NCBI GenBank assembly: GCA_913063505.1 | Contig: CAJXYT010000007.1 | Span: 1 to 47,218 of the forward strand | From: an uncultured Gammaproteobacteria bacterium | GTDB taxonomy: Bacteria; Pseudomonadota; Gammaproteobacteria; Steroidobacterales; Woeseiaceae | Direction of reading: 5' to 3' | Length of the DNA: 47,218 nt | Part shown: positions 34,896-43,278 of the stretch, piece by piece | Layout of the letters: each line of letters opens with the position of its first letter | Numbering within the stretch: position 1 is the first letter of the stretch | Program-made: the position numbers and the translations under genes | Notes under the pieces: generated by a model | What the model saw: the letters and a program-made list of their open reading frames with translations, nothing else | Databases searched by the model: none | Told to the model about the DNA's origin: nothing

Positions 34896-37544
34896 TTATT
34901 CAGCGTCCCACGGCAGCAGCCGCGCAGCTGGCTTAGCTTCGGAAGCGGGCTTTGGCTCCGCCTTCGGAGTAGGTTTCGGTTCGCTCTTAGCCTCGGAAGC
35001 AGGCTTTGGCTCCGCCTTCGGAGTAGGTTTCGGTTCGCCCTTAGTTTTGGCGGCGGTCCTTGGCTTCGGTTTCTTTTCTATAACCGGTTTCGATTCAGCC
35101 TTAGGCTCGGACTTTGGTTCAGCTTTCGCTGGTTCAGCCTTCTTTTGTTCCACGGGAATCTTGTGCGATGCCATGTCGTCCGTCTTAGGCGAGTCTGTAG
35201 CGCGCCCAGCATCGGTGTGAGCTTTCGGCGGACCGTCCGCTTTGGGCTTGCGACGACGAGGCTTCCGCTTGCCTTCAGTCACATCTTGACTCTGACTGGG
35301 GGCGGGCTTTTCCTCTGACTGGGGCTTTTTATCTGCTACTGGTGTACTTTCCTGAGGCTGCTGATCCTGAGGCTTGCTGTCCTGAGGCTGCTGATCCTGA
35401 GGCTTGCTGTCCTGTTTCGGCTGTTGCTGGCGAGGCTTATCAGGTGCCTGCGAATTATCAGTCGATTGTTGATCCGACGTTTCGCTGCTGGCGTTTCGCT
35501 GCTGATTTTCTTGCGTCTGTTCAGTCTTATCGCCTGAGTTACGACGACGGCGGCGATCACCACGACTGCGACGACTGCGGGTCCGCTTTTGCTCGCTGTT
35601 GTCATCATCAGCTTGTCCATCCTGCCCTTGCTTCGACTGCTGCTGATTTTGGTTCTGGCTCTGGTTCTGATTCGACTTCTGATCGGCATCTTTTGGCTGC
35701 TGCTTCTTATTATTAGCTTGCTTGCCACCGGCCTTCATGCCAGTTTTTTTGCGTTGGTTGCCGCGATTGTCATTTCGGCCACGCGATTGTTGTTGCGATC
35801 GCCGTCCGCGGTTGCCTTGAGAATTCTTGCCGCGATGCTGTTGTGATTTCTTCTTTTGGTCGTCGTCACTACCACTAAACCAGCCGATTATGGTTGCCCA
35901 GAGCCCTTTTCCACTCGGTTTCTTGCGATGCGGTGCGGGTGTCGATGGCTTCAATGTGCCAACTGCCGCTGGTTCGGCGCCCTTGCGCGCCAATATCGCT
36001 TGCGGAGACTCGGGCTCGATGATGTCGTGTGTCAGTGCGAAACTGGCACCCGAGTTTTCAGGTAAATCCATTTGATCGTCGCGTACACGGCGAACGTCAT
36101 AGTGTGGTGTTTCCAGACGTGAATTCGCAACCAGGATGACCTGAGTTTCATTTCTATCCTCAAGGTTTTGTACCCAGTCACGTTTTTCATTCAAGAGATA
36201 TGTTGCGACTTCTACTGGCAGCTGTGCGATGACCTTCGATGTACGTTCTTTGCGTGCCTCCTCGCCAATGATGCGCAGTATCGCTAGCGCCAATGATTCA
36301 GTACCGCGAATAGTGCCAAAACCGGTACAACGAGGACAGGTCTTGTAGGCGGACTCACCAATGGATGGCCGGAGTCGTTGTCGTGACATTTCAAGCAGCC
36401 CAAATCGGCTGATCTTGCCGATCTGTACACGAGCGCGATCCTCATGAACGGCATTGCGTAAGCGATTCTCGACTTCACGTTGATTCTTTTGAGGGCCCAT
36501 ATCGATGAAATCAATAACAATTAGGCCGCCAAGATCGCGAATTCGCAATTGGCGCGCAACCTCATCAGCGGCCTCAAGATTGGTATTGAAAGCGGTTGCT
36601 TCGATATCGCTACCCTTAGTCGCCCGCGCGGAGTTGACATCAATAGATACCAAGGCCTCAGTGTGGTCAATCACGATACTGCCACCGGACGGCAGCGTTA
36701 CATTGTGAGCGAAAGCAGATTCGATCTGAGATTCGATCTGGAATCGCGTAAACAAAGGAACCGGGTCAACGTAGTGCTTTAGCTTCTTGAGATTGTGCGG
36801 CATCGTTTGCTCGACGTGCTCGTAAGCGTCTTTATAAGTTGCTTCGTCGTCGATCAGAATCTCGCCGATCTCGTTGGTCAGGTAGTCACGTAACGCGCGC
36901 ACAACGGAGTCGCTTTCGCGGTAGATTAGGAATGGTGATGTACGCTCCAGCACTACGTTAAGTATTGCGGTCCAGACGGTAAGCAGATTTTGCAGATCCC
37001 AGGCGAGTTCCTCTACATTACGGTCAATGCCCGCTGTGCGGAGGATGACACTCATGTTCTCTGGGATTTCGATCTCGTTCAGCGCTTGTCGCGCGAGATC
37101 CCGATCGTCGCCTGTGATGCGCCGAGAGACGCCACCGGAGTGGTCCTTGTTCGGCTTCAATACAATGAATCGACCAGCAAGGCTGACGAAGGTCGTTAGT
37201 GCGGCGCCTTTATTACCGCGCTCCTCCTTGTCGACCTGGACAACAATGTCCTGTCCTTCTTTACGGACATCTCGAATATTGGGTTTGCCGCCGGACTTGT
37301 TTTCCTTGACGTAATATTCGCTGGAAATTTCCTTCATCGGCAGGAAGCCGTGGCGATCGGCGCCGTAGTCTACAAACGCAGCTTCGAGACTGGGCTCGAC
37401 GCGCGTAATTTTTCCTTTGTATATATTGGCTTTTTTGCGTTCGCTAGCCGGTGCTTCGATATTGAGGTCGTAGAGCAGTTGGCCGTCGACCATCGCCATG
37501 CGCAACTCTTCTTCTTGAGTTGCATTGATTAGCATTCTTTTCAT
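34896..37544 (-). CDS. rne: Ribonuclease E
   Basis: Essential endoribonuclease and degradosome scaffold. The 882-residue protein starts MKRMLINATQEEEL. It has the S1 domain (about 36-125), a DNase I-like catalytic region with IVIDFIDMG (catalytic Asp) and the zinc link CPRCTG with Cys403 and Cys406. Beyond about residue 520 it becomes a long low-complexity tail. That tail has Arg/Gln-rich RNA-binding segments (NRGRRSQQQSRGRN) and Pro/Glu/Lys-rich ends, where partner proteins usually bind. Two short tandem repeats lie in it. AGGA precedes the ATG. Confidence 0.96.
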   Translation of the reverse strand: MKRMLINATQEEELRMAMVDGQLLYDLNIEAPASERKKANIYKGKITRVEPSLEAAFVDYGADRHGFLPMKEISSEYYVKENKSGGKPNIRDVRKEGQDIVVQVDKEERGNKGAALTTFVSLAGRFIVLKPNKDHSGGVSRRITGDDRDLARQALNEIEIPENMSVILRTAGIDRNVEELAWDLQNLLTVWTAILNVVLERTSPFLIYRESDSVVRALRDYLTNEIGEILIDDEATYKDAYEHVEQTMPHNLKKLKHYVDPVPLFTRFQIESQIESAFAHNVTLPSGGSIVIDHTEALVSIDVNSARATKGSDIEATAFNTNLEAADEVARQLRIRDLGGLIVIDFIDMGPQKNQREVENRLRNAVHEDRARVQIGKISRFGLLEMSRQRLRPSIGESAYKTCPRCTGFGTIRGTESLALAILRIIGEEARKERTSKVIAQLPVEVATYLLNEKRDWVQNLEDRNETQVILVANSRLETPHYDVRRVRDDQMDLPENSGASFALTHDIIEPESPQAILARKGAEPAAVGTLKPSTPAPHRKKPSGKGLWATIIGWFSGSDDDQKKKSQQHRGKNSQGNRGRRSQQQSRGRNDNRGNQRKKTGMKAGGKQANNKKQQPKDADQKSNQNQSQNQNQQQSKQGQDGQADDDNSEQKRTRSRRSRGDRRRRRNSGDKTEQTQENQQRNASSETSDQQSTDNSQAPDKPRQQQPKQDSKPQDQQPQDSKPQDQQPQESTPVADKKPQSEEKPAPSQSQDVTEGKRKPRRRKPKADGPPKAHTDAGRATDSPKTDDMASHKIPVEQKKAEPAKAEPKSEPKAESKPVIEKKPKPRTAAKTKGEPKPTPKAEPKPASEAKSEPKPTPKAEPKPASEAKPAARLLPWDAE
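34932..35039 (-). repeat. 54-bp direct repeat in the rne tail (two copies)
   Basis: Two near-identical 54-base units (34932-34985 and 34986-35039). Each encodes an 18-residue block starting with Gly or Ser and continuing EPKPTPKAEPKPASEAK. They lie 11 codons before the stop. Confidence 0.88.
35351..35410 (-). repeat. 30-bp direct repeat in the rne tail (two exact copies)
   Basis: Two exact 30-base copies (35351-35380 and 35381-35410) encode a Gln/Pro/Asp-rich decapeptide (PQDSKPQDQQ in register). They lie in the disordered scaffold region of RNase E. Confidence 0.88.
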
Positions 37545-37888
37545 ATTGTCCTACTCGAGTAAGTGAGGACAGCAATATGGGGGGTAGCGCAATGCGGGCA
37601 GAGGGGGAGTCACACAAACGAACGAGGCGCCGGATTGCGCCATCAATTAGGTCTAATATTTCGTTTTGGGTCTGACGCAATATCGTCAGCACCCATAGTA
37701 AAATCAGCATGATTTCCCTGCGGCTCTGCCGCTTCGGCGCAATCCGGATTCCGGTTTTGCTGCCTTCTGAAATCAGGTCTCGCAGATCGCGAGACCAAAA
37801 AAAGTTGATTGAAATGCGAACTTCGGTATGCCGGAGGCTCACAGGGAGCTAATATAGCACACCACTACCCCACTTCAAGCTATTGATC
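37545..37888. other. Divergent region rne/rluC with a long rne leader (344 bases)
   Basis: The predicted rne promoter lies at its rluC end, so most of this region would be an untranslated rne leader of about 300 bases. It contains a small GC stem (GGCGC ... GCGCC, near 37629-37644). E. coli rne also has a long leader through which RNase E controls its own mRNA. I see no gene here. Confidence 0.55.
37851..37878 (-). promoter_or_regulatory. Predicted rne promoter
   Basis: On the minus strand, TTGAAG (37878-37873) and TATATT (37856-37851) are 16 bases apart. TGC sits just before the -10, as in an extended -10 element. Transcription would start near 37845, about 300 bases ahead of the rne ATG. 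Confidence 0.6.
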
Positions 37889-38890
37889 ATGCAAGAAAAG
37901 CCGCCGCCTGGCGCGAAAGACCAAGAAACCGCTGGCACGACTATGACCCAGGTTCGCAAAATCGCCATTGACGCTGAGCGGGCAGGGCAGAGAATCGACA
38001 ATTTCCTGCGTGGAGAGTTGCCAGGCGTACCGAAGGGTCGAGTGTATCGACTACTGCGTAAGGGCGAGGTGCGCGTCAATGGTGGCCGAATTCGAGCCGA
38101 ATACAAACTGGAAGAGGGCGATGAAGTCCGGATTCCGCCGGCGCGCATTCGTGCCGAGGGCGCGCCGCCGTCGGAAAAGATGGCTACTGACATGTTGGGT
38201 CGGGTGGTATATGAGGATAAGCGACTGCTCGTACTCAACAAGCCGACCGGAATCGCAGTTCACGGTGGAAGCGGTGTTAGTCACGGTGTTATCGAATTAC
38301 TGCGCTATGCGCGCCCGGACCTGAAAGACCTAGCGTTGGTGCACCGTATTGATCGAGAAACATCAGGTTGTCTGGTCATGGCTAAACGGCGCAGTGCACT
38401 TCGGGACCTTCATGAGCGGTTTCGGCAGGGTAAAGTTGAGAAGAACTATCTGGCATTGGTCGTTGGTAACTGGCAATTGGGCGATCAGCTCATTGATGCA
38501 CCGCTACACGTGCACAACCGACAGAACGGTGAACGGCACGTGGTTGTTAATAGTCAATTGGGTAAGTCAGCGAAAACCAAAGTGAGTCTGTCTAGAAAGT
38601 ACGGCAAATACAGCTTGTTGCAGTGTGCACCAATTACGGGCCGCACTCACCAGATCCGAGTACATCTTGATCATATTGAATTTCCAATTCTGGGTGATCA
38701 GCGTTACGGTGACGATGTTGCAAACGCCACAGCCAAGAAACTGGGACTCAAGAGGTTCTTTTTGCACGCGCAATCGATATCGTTTGCCGATGATAGCGGC
38801 AATGACCTTCATTTTACCGCACCGCTGGCAGAGGATCTCGAGAGATTTCTGTCGTCCGTGATGCCTAGGCCAAAGAAAAGACGAAAATAG
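37889..38890 (+). CDS. rluC: 23S rRNA pseudouridine synthase RluC-type
   Basis: RluC makes pseudouridines at 955, 2504 and 2580 of 23S rRNA. The protein has an S4 RNA-binding domain (about residues 30-90, with GRVYRLLRKGEVRVNGGR). The RluA-type catalytic domain holds HRIDRETSG, with the nucleophile at Asp155. TGRTHQIRVH and a basic end (RPKKRRK) follow. From ATG 37889 it is 333 residues; the ATG at 37943 (MTQVRK) is also plausible and closer to E. coli length. The divergent position relative to rne is the conserved gammaproteobacterial arrangement. Confidence 0.93.
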   Translation: MQEKPPPGAKDQETAGTTMTQVRKIAIDAERAGQRIDNFLRGELPGVPKGRVYRLLRKGEVRVNGGRIRAEYKLEEGDEVRIPPARIRAEGAPPSEKMATDMLGRVVYEDKRLLVLNKPTGIAVHGGSGVSHGVIELLRYARPDLKDLALVHRIDRETSGCLVMAKRRSALRDLHERFRQGKVEKNYLALVVGNWQLGDQLIDAPLHVHNRQNGERHVVVNSQLGKSAKTKVSLSRKYGKYSLLQCAPITGRTHQIRVHLDHIEFPILGDQRYGDDVANATAKKLGLKRFFLHAQSISFADDSGNDLHFTAPLAEDLERFLSSVMPRPKKRRK

Positions 38891-38900
38891 TGGTGGGCCT

Positions 38901-39494
38901 CTATGGGGTTAGGTAGCCTAATTGCAGTAATCGGTCAGCAACCCAGATCATAGGCAGGCCTATTAAGGCGGTTGGGTCGTCTGTTTTGACTGAATCGAAT
39001 AATATGAACCCGGCCCCTTCCAGCTTAAAGCTACCCGCACAATCGTAGGGCTCATCGAGTCGGAGATAGGCTTCCGCCAGGCGCCGGTCAAATTGTCGAA
39101 ATCGCACCGTCGTGATATCAGTGTACTCAAAGCGAGTGCGACCGATAGGGTCAAGAATGCATACGGAGGTCAGAAATATGACGGCTTTGCCGGAGGCGGC
39201 AAGTAGCTGCTCTACAGCTCTCTGATGATTGCCTGGTTTACCCAGAATCCGATCATCGAGAACGGCGAGCTGGTCAGCGCCAATAATTAACGCCTTTCGG
39301 GCATTGATCGCAATAGCCTCAGCCTTTTTACGCGCAAGGTAGGTCGTGAGATCGGAAGGCGACAATCCTTGGTCGTTCGATTCATCGATACCCGGGGTTA
39401 CGGCCTCGTAACTGTTAAGAAATCGGTCGAGCAGTCCGCGCCGATATGGCGAGGATGAGGCCAGGAATATAGTTGGGGCGGACGGATTTTGCAT
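38901..39494 (-). CDS. maf: Maf-like nucleotide pyrophosphatase (YceF type)
   Basis: Maf proteins hydrolyse non-canonical nucleoside triphosphates; the YceF branch prefers 7-methyl-GTP. From the ATG at 39494 (MQNPSAPTIFLASSSPYRRGLLDR) it has 197 residues. The phosphate-binding SSSPYRR is followed by the catalytic-region IIGADQLA and then CAGSFKLEGAG. An ATG two codons upstream (39500) is possible. YceF is suggested by its neighbours yceD, rpmF and plsX, as in E. coli. Confidence 0.9.
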   Translation of the reverse strand: MQNPSAPTIFLASSSPYRRGLLDRFLNSYEAVTPGIDESNDQGLSPSDLTTYLARKKAEAIAINARKALIIGADQLAVLDDRILGKPGNHQRAVEQLLAASGKAVIFLTSVCILDPIGRTRFEYTDITTVRFRQFDRRLAEAYLRLDEPYDCAGSFKLEGAGFILFDSVKTDDPTALIGLPMIWVADRLLQLGYLTP

Positions 39495-39587
39495 AAACAA
39501 ATCAGGCTGTTAAGGTATTGATAGATCAGTTTAGCGGGTTTTACCTCGGCCGCGATTGATTTTGTAGCGACTAGCCAAAACAAGGCT

Positions 39588-39616
39588 TTGACACTGGCGG
39601 CTGGGGTCCTTATCAT
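39588..39616 (+). promoter_or_regulatory. Strong predicted promoter for yceD-rpmF-plsX
   Basis: TTGACA (39588-39593, perfect) and TATCAT (39611-39616, 5/6) with an ideal 17-base spacer. The start point would be near 39623, only about three bases before the yceD ATG at 39626. The mRNA may be almost leaderless; no Shine-Dalgarno fits. Confidence 0.7.
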
Positions 39617-39625
39617 GCGCGCGCC

Positions 39626-40198
39626 ATGGGTAATCCGCTGCAAGATCAATGTACGGCGATAGAATTAGCATCTTCTGGTCAAGTCATTGAAATTTCAAAT
39701 AAAATTAGTTATTTCGACGGCCTGTCTAGCATTATTGAAGCTGATCTTACTGCGCTCAGTCCGGACAAAATGCCAGCTGGATGGCGAGATCGTGATGTCC
39801 ATGGTGAGTTACAATTCGGTTTTGCTGGAATAGAAGCGCGCGTTCCGATGGTGACTGGAAGCGCTACAGTCATTGTTGATGCCGTTTGTCAGCGGTGTTT
39901 GGAGCTGATGCAGCTTGAGATTCAGATCGAACCGAAGTTATTATTGCTGAGCTCGGAGCAATCGGTAGATGGTTACGATGAGTTTGAAGTGTGGGAGCTC
40001 GCCGAAACTGAATTGCGGCCGCAGGACATTGTTGAAGAATTGCTAATCATGGCGCTGCCGTTGTCAGCAATGCACAATAAGACAGCTGACTGTAAAGCGT
40101 TATCATCATCTGTGGATGACGAAGGTAGAGAAGAATTAGTGAGACCGTTTGCGACGCTACGATCGCAAATGATACAGAACGAAAAGGACCCGATCTAA
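39626..40198 (+). CDS. yceD: YceD (DUF177), 23S rRNA accumulation protein
   Basis: YceD-family proteins are linked to 23S rRNA accumulation and almost always precede rpmF. The 190-residue acidic protein contains the conserved [12 protein letters not shown] (CxxC near residues 89-92) and an acidic end of the domain ([15 protein letters not shown]). It begins an operon with rpmF and plsX. Its ATG is 10 bases from the -10 element. Confidence 0.9.
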   Translation: MGNPLQDQCTAIELASSGQVIEISNKISYFDGLSSIIEADLTALSPDKMPAGWRDRDVHGELQFGFAGIEARVPMVTGSATVIVDAVCQRCLELMQLEIQIEPKLLLLSSEQSVDGYDEFEVWELAETELRPQDIVEELLIMALPLSAMHNKTADCKALSSSVDDEGREELVRPFATLRSQMIQNEKDPI

Positions 40199-40223
40199 TA
40201 GTCGGGTTGAATTGGAGAAAGAT

Positions 40224-40418
40224 ATGGCAGTTCAAAAGAGCCGCAGAACACCAGCCACGCGTGGCGCACGACGTTCGCATGACAAATTAAAGAGTGCAAC
40301 ATTGTCAATCGACCCGACGTCAGGTGAAACTCACCTGCGCCACCATATAACGCCCGATGGCTTCTACCGTGGCATTCAGGTTGTTAAGCAACCTGAGATT
40401 GAAGTAGACGACGAGTAG
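40224..40418 (+). CDS. rpmF: Ribosomal protein bL32
   Basis: Large-subunit ribosomal protein. ATG 40224 ([20 protein letters not shown]) follows GGAG at a good distance, giving 64 residues. The conserved [18 protein letters not shown] matches the cysteine-free (non-zinc) gammaproteobacterial form. The acidic C-terminal extension (PEIEVDDE) is longer than in E. coli (57 residues). Confidence 0.96.
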   Translation: MAVQKSRRTPATRGARRSHDKLKSATLSIDPTSGETHLRHHITPDGFYRGIQVVKQPEIEVDDE

Positions 40419-40461
40419 CTATTCCCTGGCCTGGCCCGGCCTAATGCCGGCCTGACTATTT

Positions 40462-41472
40462 GTGGGAACAAACTCAACCCTCTCCCTAGATGCAATGAGC
40501 GGCGACCTCGGCACCGAGGTAGTCGTGCGGGCGGCCTCTGCGACGCTCGACAAATATGCAAACATCGAACTCAAGATCGTTGGTGATCAGGTCGAACTAC
40601 AAGACCTAGTTACGCGAATTATCGGTGAAAATTCCCGAATTCAAATCGTGCACGCCTCGGAAGTGGTTCAGATGTCGGAGCCACCTATTGATGCGCTACG
40701 GAAGAAGAAAGACTCCTCCATGCGAGTCGCGATCAACCTCGTCAAAGACGGTAGTGCTGATGCCTGTGTGAGCTCTGGCAATACCGGCGCCTTGATGGCG
40801 ACGGCGAAATTTGTATTGAAAACATTGCCAGGCATCGACCGGCCAGCCTTTATCACGGAGCTTCCCGCCAAAGGCGGGTCCCTGCATATGCTGGATCTAG
40901 GGGCTAATACTCAAGCGAGCGCCAGCCAACTCTTTCAGTACGCAATGATGGGGTCCATCGTGAGCTCGGATATTGCTGGTATCGACAGACCACGAATTGC
41001 GCTACTCAATATTGGTGAAGAAGATATCAAAGGTAATGACACAATACGGGAAGCTGCAGCCCTCCTAAAAGAGAGTGCGCTTAACTACGTTGGTTTTATC
41101 GAAGGCAATGATCTGTTCTCTGGTATGGCTGATGTCGTCGTTACAGATGGCTTTACCGGCAATGTTGCGCTCAAAACTATTGAGGGCGCAGTTGGTCTCG
41201 TGCATCACTTCTTAAGGCGCGCGTTTACTCGTAACTGGTTTTCCAAACTGCAGGCGATTCTTGCAAGTGCGGTACTTAAAAGCCTAGCTGAGGAAATGGA
41301 TTCCCGCAATTACAATGGTGCGACACTTGTTGGGCTCAATGGTATTGTTATCAAGAGCCATGGCGGTGCTGATGCGGTCGCATTTCAGCATGCGATCGAT
41401 ACTGCTATTGTCGAAGTAAGAAAACAGTTGCCGCAACAGATAGGCAGTTTGCTGCAAGAGGTAGGTCAGTGA
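40462..41472 (+). CDS. plsX: Phosphate acyltransferase PlsX
   Basis: Makes acyl-phosphate from acyl-ACP, an early step in phospholipid synthesis. The 336-residue protein starts at GTG 40462, with LSLDAMSGDLGTE (usually DAMGGD). SSGNTGALMATAKFVL, then LLNIGEEDIKGN, and VVTDGFTGNVALKT are family hallmarks. E. coli has fabH, fabD and fabG next; here a periplasmic L,D-transpeptidase gene overlaps the plsX stop instead. A small stem (CCGGC-CTAAT-GCCGG) lies in the 43-base gap after rpmF. Confidence 0.95.
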   Translation: MGTNSTLSLDAMSGDLGTEVVVRAASATLDKYANIELKIVGDQVELQDLVTRIIGENSRIQIVHASEVVQMSEPPIDALRKKKDSSMRVAINLVKDGSADACVSSGNTGALMATAKFVLKTLPGIDRPAFITELPAKGGSLHMLDLGANTQASASQLFQYAMMGSIVSSDIAGIDRPRIALLNIGEEDIKGNDTIREAAALLKESALNYVGFIEGNDLFSGMADVVVTDGFTGNVALKTIEGAVGLVHHFLRRAFTRNWFSKLQAILASAVLKSLAEEMDSRNYNGATLVGLNGIVIKSHGGADAVAFQHAIDTAIVEVRKQLPQQIGSLLQEVGQ

Positions 41473-42521
41473 TAAGACGTATATCCATCGTTATGGCCGC
41501 ATTCGCAGTGGTTACAAACCTCAGTCATGCAGCAATTTTCGAATTGCCACCAGAAGGTCAGGGCGTTATTGGTGCCGTCTCAATGGTTATTGCAACGTAC
41601 GACGACACTTTGGTGGACATTGCTCGGCGTCATGGATTGGGTTATCACGACATCGTTCGAGCGAACCCTGATGTCAATGTATGGGTACCAGGCGAGGGCA
41701 CAGAAATTGTTCTGCCGAATCGATTCGTGTTGCCACCTGGACCGCGAACTGGCCTGGTTTTAAACCTTGCCGAATACCGTATGTACTACTACCCGGAACC
41801 CGCGGCCGGCGAGCCTGCAAAAGTTCATACTTATCCTATGAGTATTGGCCGGATGGATTGGGAAACGCCGCTCGGCCGCACGCAAATAGTTGCGATGGCC
41901 AAAAACCCCACCTGGTATCCACCTCAGTCAATCCGCGACGAACATGCTGCTGATGGCGATCCTCTGCCGAGAATTGTCCCGCCAGGACCGAAAAATCCCT
42001 TGGGTACAAGGGCTTTACGTCTTGGTATACCGGGCTACTTGATACACGGAACCAATCGTCCGGCCGGTGTTGGTATGCGTGTGTCACATGGGTGCGTAAG
42101 AATGTTTCCTGAAGACGTCGAGTCTCTGTTTGATCGAATTCGTGTGAAGACGGGCGTTCGAATTATTGATGCGCCGGTCAAGATCGGTTGGGATGGTGAA
42201 TATATTGTTGCTGAAGCGCATCAGCTGCTTGAGGTGCCGCAGCGGTTACCAGGGGAAACTGAGAAACACATCGAAATTCTGGGCGCCGATGTCGGGCTAC
42301 CGGATATTGAATCACTCAGCAAAGACCCATTAACTCACATCACCGAACAATTCATAGCGGCAACGACAGAGCGCGCCGGTCAGCTCGATTGGGATGTTAT
42401 CGAAGCGATGGCCGAACGCCTAGATGGAATTCCAATTGTCGTGGGTCAAAGCACAGTCGTTAGTGAGAACGTAAAAGAGATAGGCATAAAAAACGCCACG
42501 ACAAGCGTGGCGTTCGAATAG
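41469..42521 (+). CDS. L,D-transpeptidase (LysM and YkuD domains)
   Basis: 350-residue exported enzyme of the ErfK/YbiS/YcfS class. It has a signal peptide (MIRRISIVMAAFAVVTNLSHA), a LysM-like motif (about residues 38-83, YDDTLVDIARRHGLGYHDI) and a YkuD domain. The active site is HGTNRPAG followed by MRVSHGCVRM, with Cys209. A C-terminal region follows. Such enzymes attach Lpp lysines to peptidoglycan or form 3-3 crosslinks. The GTG start overlaps the plsX stop (GTGA). The convergent next gene encodes an Lpp-type lipoprotein, which supports an Lpp-anchoring role (inference). Confidence 0.92.
   Translation: MIRRISIVMAAFAVVTNLSHAAIFELPPEGQGVIGAVSMVIATYDDTLVDIARRHGLGYHDIVRANPDVNVWVPGEGTEIVLPNRFVLPPGPRTGLVLNLAEYRMYYYPEPAAGEPAKVHTYPMSIGRMDWETPLGRTQIVAMAKNPTWYPPQSIRDEHAADGDPLPRIVPPGPKNPLGTRALRLGIPGYLIHGTNRPAGVGMRVSHGCVRMFPEDVESLFDRIRVKTGVRIIDAPVKIGWDGEYIVAEAHQLLEVPQRLPGETEKHIEILGADVGLPDIESLSKDPLTHITEQFIAATTERAGQLDWDVIEAMAERLDGIPIVVGQSTVVSENVKEIGIKNATTSVAFE
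42488..42514 (-). terminator. Rho-independent terminator of the lpp-like gene, inside the end of the ldt gene
   Basis: Nine perfect base pairs (AACGCCACG at 42492-42500 with CGTGGCGTT at 42506-42514) around a 5-base loop. On the minus strand the stem is followed by six T residues (42493-42488). It is about 28 bases past the lipoprotein stop and lies wholly within the last codons of the convergent L,D-transpeptidase gene. Confidence 0.85.
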
Positions 42522-42541
42522 ATGTTGTAAGTAGTCTTAAA

Positions 42542-42841
42542 TTACTTGGACATCGATTTCTGGAACATACGCTCCATGCTTTCGCGGTTCGCTTCGCAGC
42601 AAGCCTGAGCATCTGTAGCAGCAGACAGTGCTTGATCAGCAGTGCTTTGTGCAGCAGCAGCAGCTTGACTAGCGCGGCCAGCAGAAGCACGTGCAGCTTC
42701 AGCAGCAGATGCTGCAGCAGAAGCGTCAGCAGCGGCACGATCTGCCGTAGCTTTAACTTCGTCCAAGCTTGTTGTTGCACAGCCTGCAGCCATAGCGAGA
42801 ACAAGTACGAGTCCGCTAGCTCTGAGTGCGGTCTTTTTCAT
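42542..42841 (-). CDS. lpp: Lpp/OprI-type alanine-zipper outer-membrane lipoprotein
   Basis: 99-residue lipoprotein with signal peptide MKKTALRASGLVLVLAMA and lipobox AAGC (acylated Cys21). Residue +2 is Ala, so it should go to the outer membrane. The mature part is an alanine-rich coiled coil with heptad spacing (about residues 25-80). The end, ACCEANRESMERMFQ then KSMSK, is typical of marine gammaproteobacterial Lpp/OprI. The terminal lysine is the expected point of covalent attachment to peptidoglycan. AAGGGA lies 9 bases before the ATG. It is convergent with an L,D-transpeptidase. Confidence 0.88.
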   Translation of the reverse strand: MKKTALRASGLVLVLAMAAGCATTSLDEVKATADRAAADASAAASAAEAARASAGRASQAAAAAQSTADQALSAATDAQACCEANRESMERMFQKSMSK

Positions 42842-43164
42842 TTGGAAGGTCCCTTGTTAGTTGGATAAATCAGCAGGCGTATTATTTCTTAAACTGCATG
42901 CTGCTGCAATGAAAATGGTTGTTTTTATTATCATTTGTCGGGTATGAGTGGCATTAATGGCAATGATTATCAATAAATATACGAGTGAGGTTGATTCCGC
43001 ACCATCATTGCCGAATCTAGGCTGTTCGGGCCCCAGGTCGTGGCGGCTTGATTGGTTGGCCTACACAGCACTGCGTAATATTGCCGTAAATCGTGCTTCG
43101 AATCAGCATGACCGATAATTCCTTATGTAATCATGGAATTGCTACTTTGCGAGTGCTGGCGCAC

Positions 43165-43278
43165 CTATATAACCAGATAGACCAGGATAAGTAGAATGGC
43201 GCCGATTCCAATTAATTCTGGAACTGCACCTACGACATCCCAGTTCGGTATCTCAATCTTCCACGCTCTAGTTTCCGG
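43165..43278 (-). pseudogene. Start-less remnant of a small membrane protein
   Basis: An open frame of 37 codons between two stops on the minus strand encodes PNWDVVGAVPELIG followed by a strongly hydrophobic run ending LVYLVI and a stop. It resembles the N-terminal W-x-x-x-G-A-x-x-E-L-I-G membrane segment of small uncharacterised marine gammaproteobacterial proteins. No ATG, GTG or TTG is in frame. A GGAAG lies about six bases before an ATA codon, as if an ATG had been lost. Homology is from pattern memory only. Confidence 0.3.

Noticed and set aside
35336-35846. Hydrophobic or arginine-rich frames opposite or beside the rne tail
   Set aside because: Low-complexity coding sequence of rne keeps other frames open; none has a ribosome-binding site or recognisable domain.
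42925-42985. Fur-box-like sequences (GATAATCATTGCC on the minus strand and a nearby ATTATCATT)
   Set aside because: Only partial match to the 19-base Fur consensus, in generally AT-rich DNA, and next to lpp, which is not an expected iron-regulated gene.
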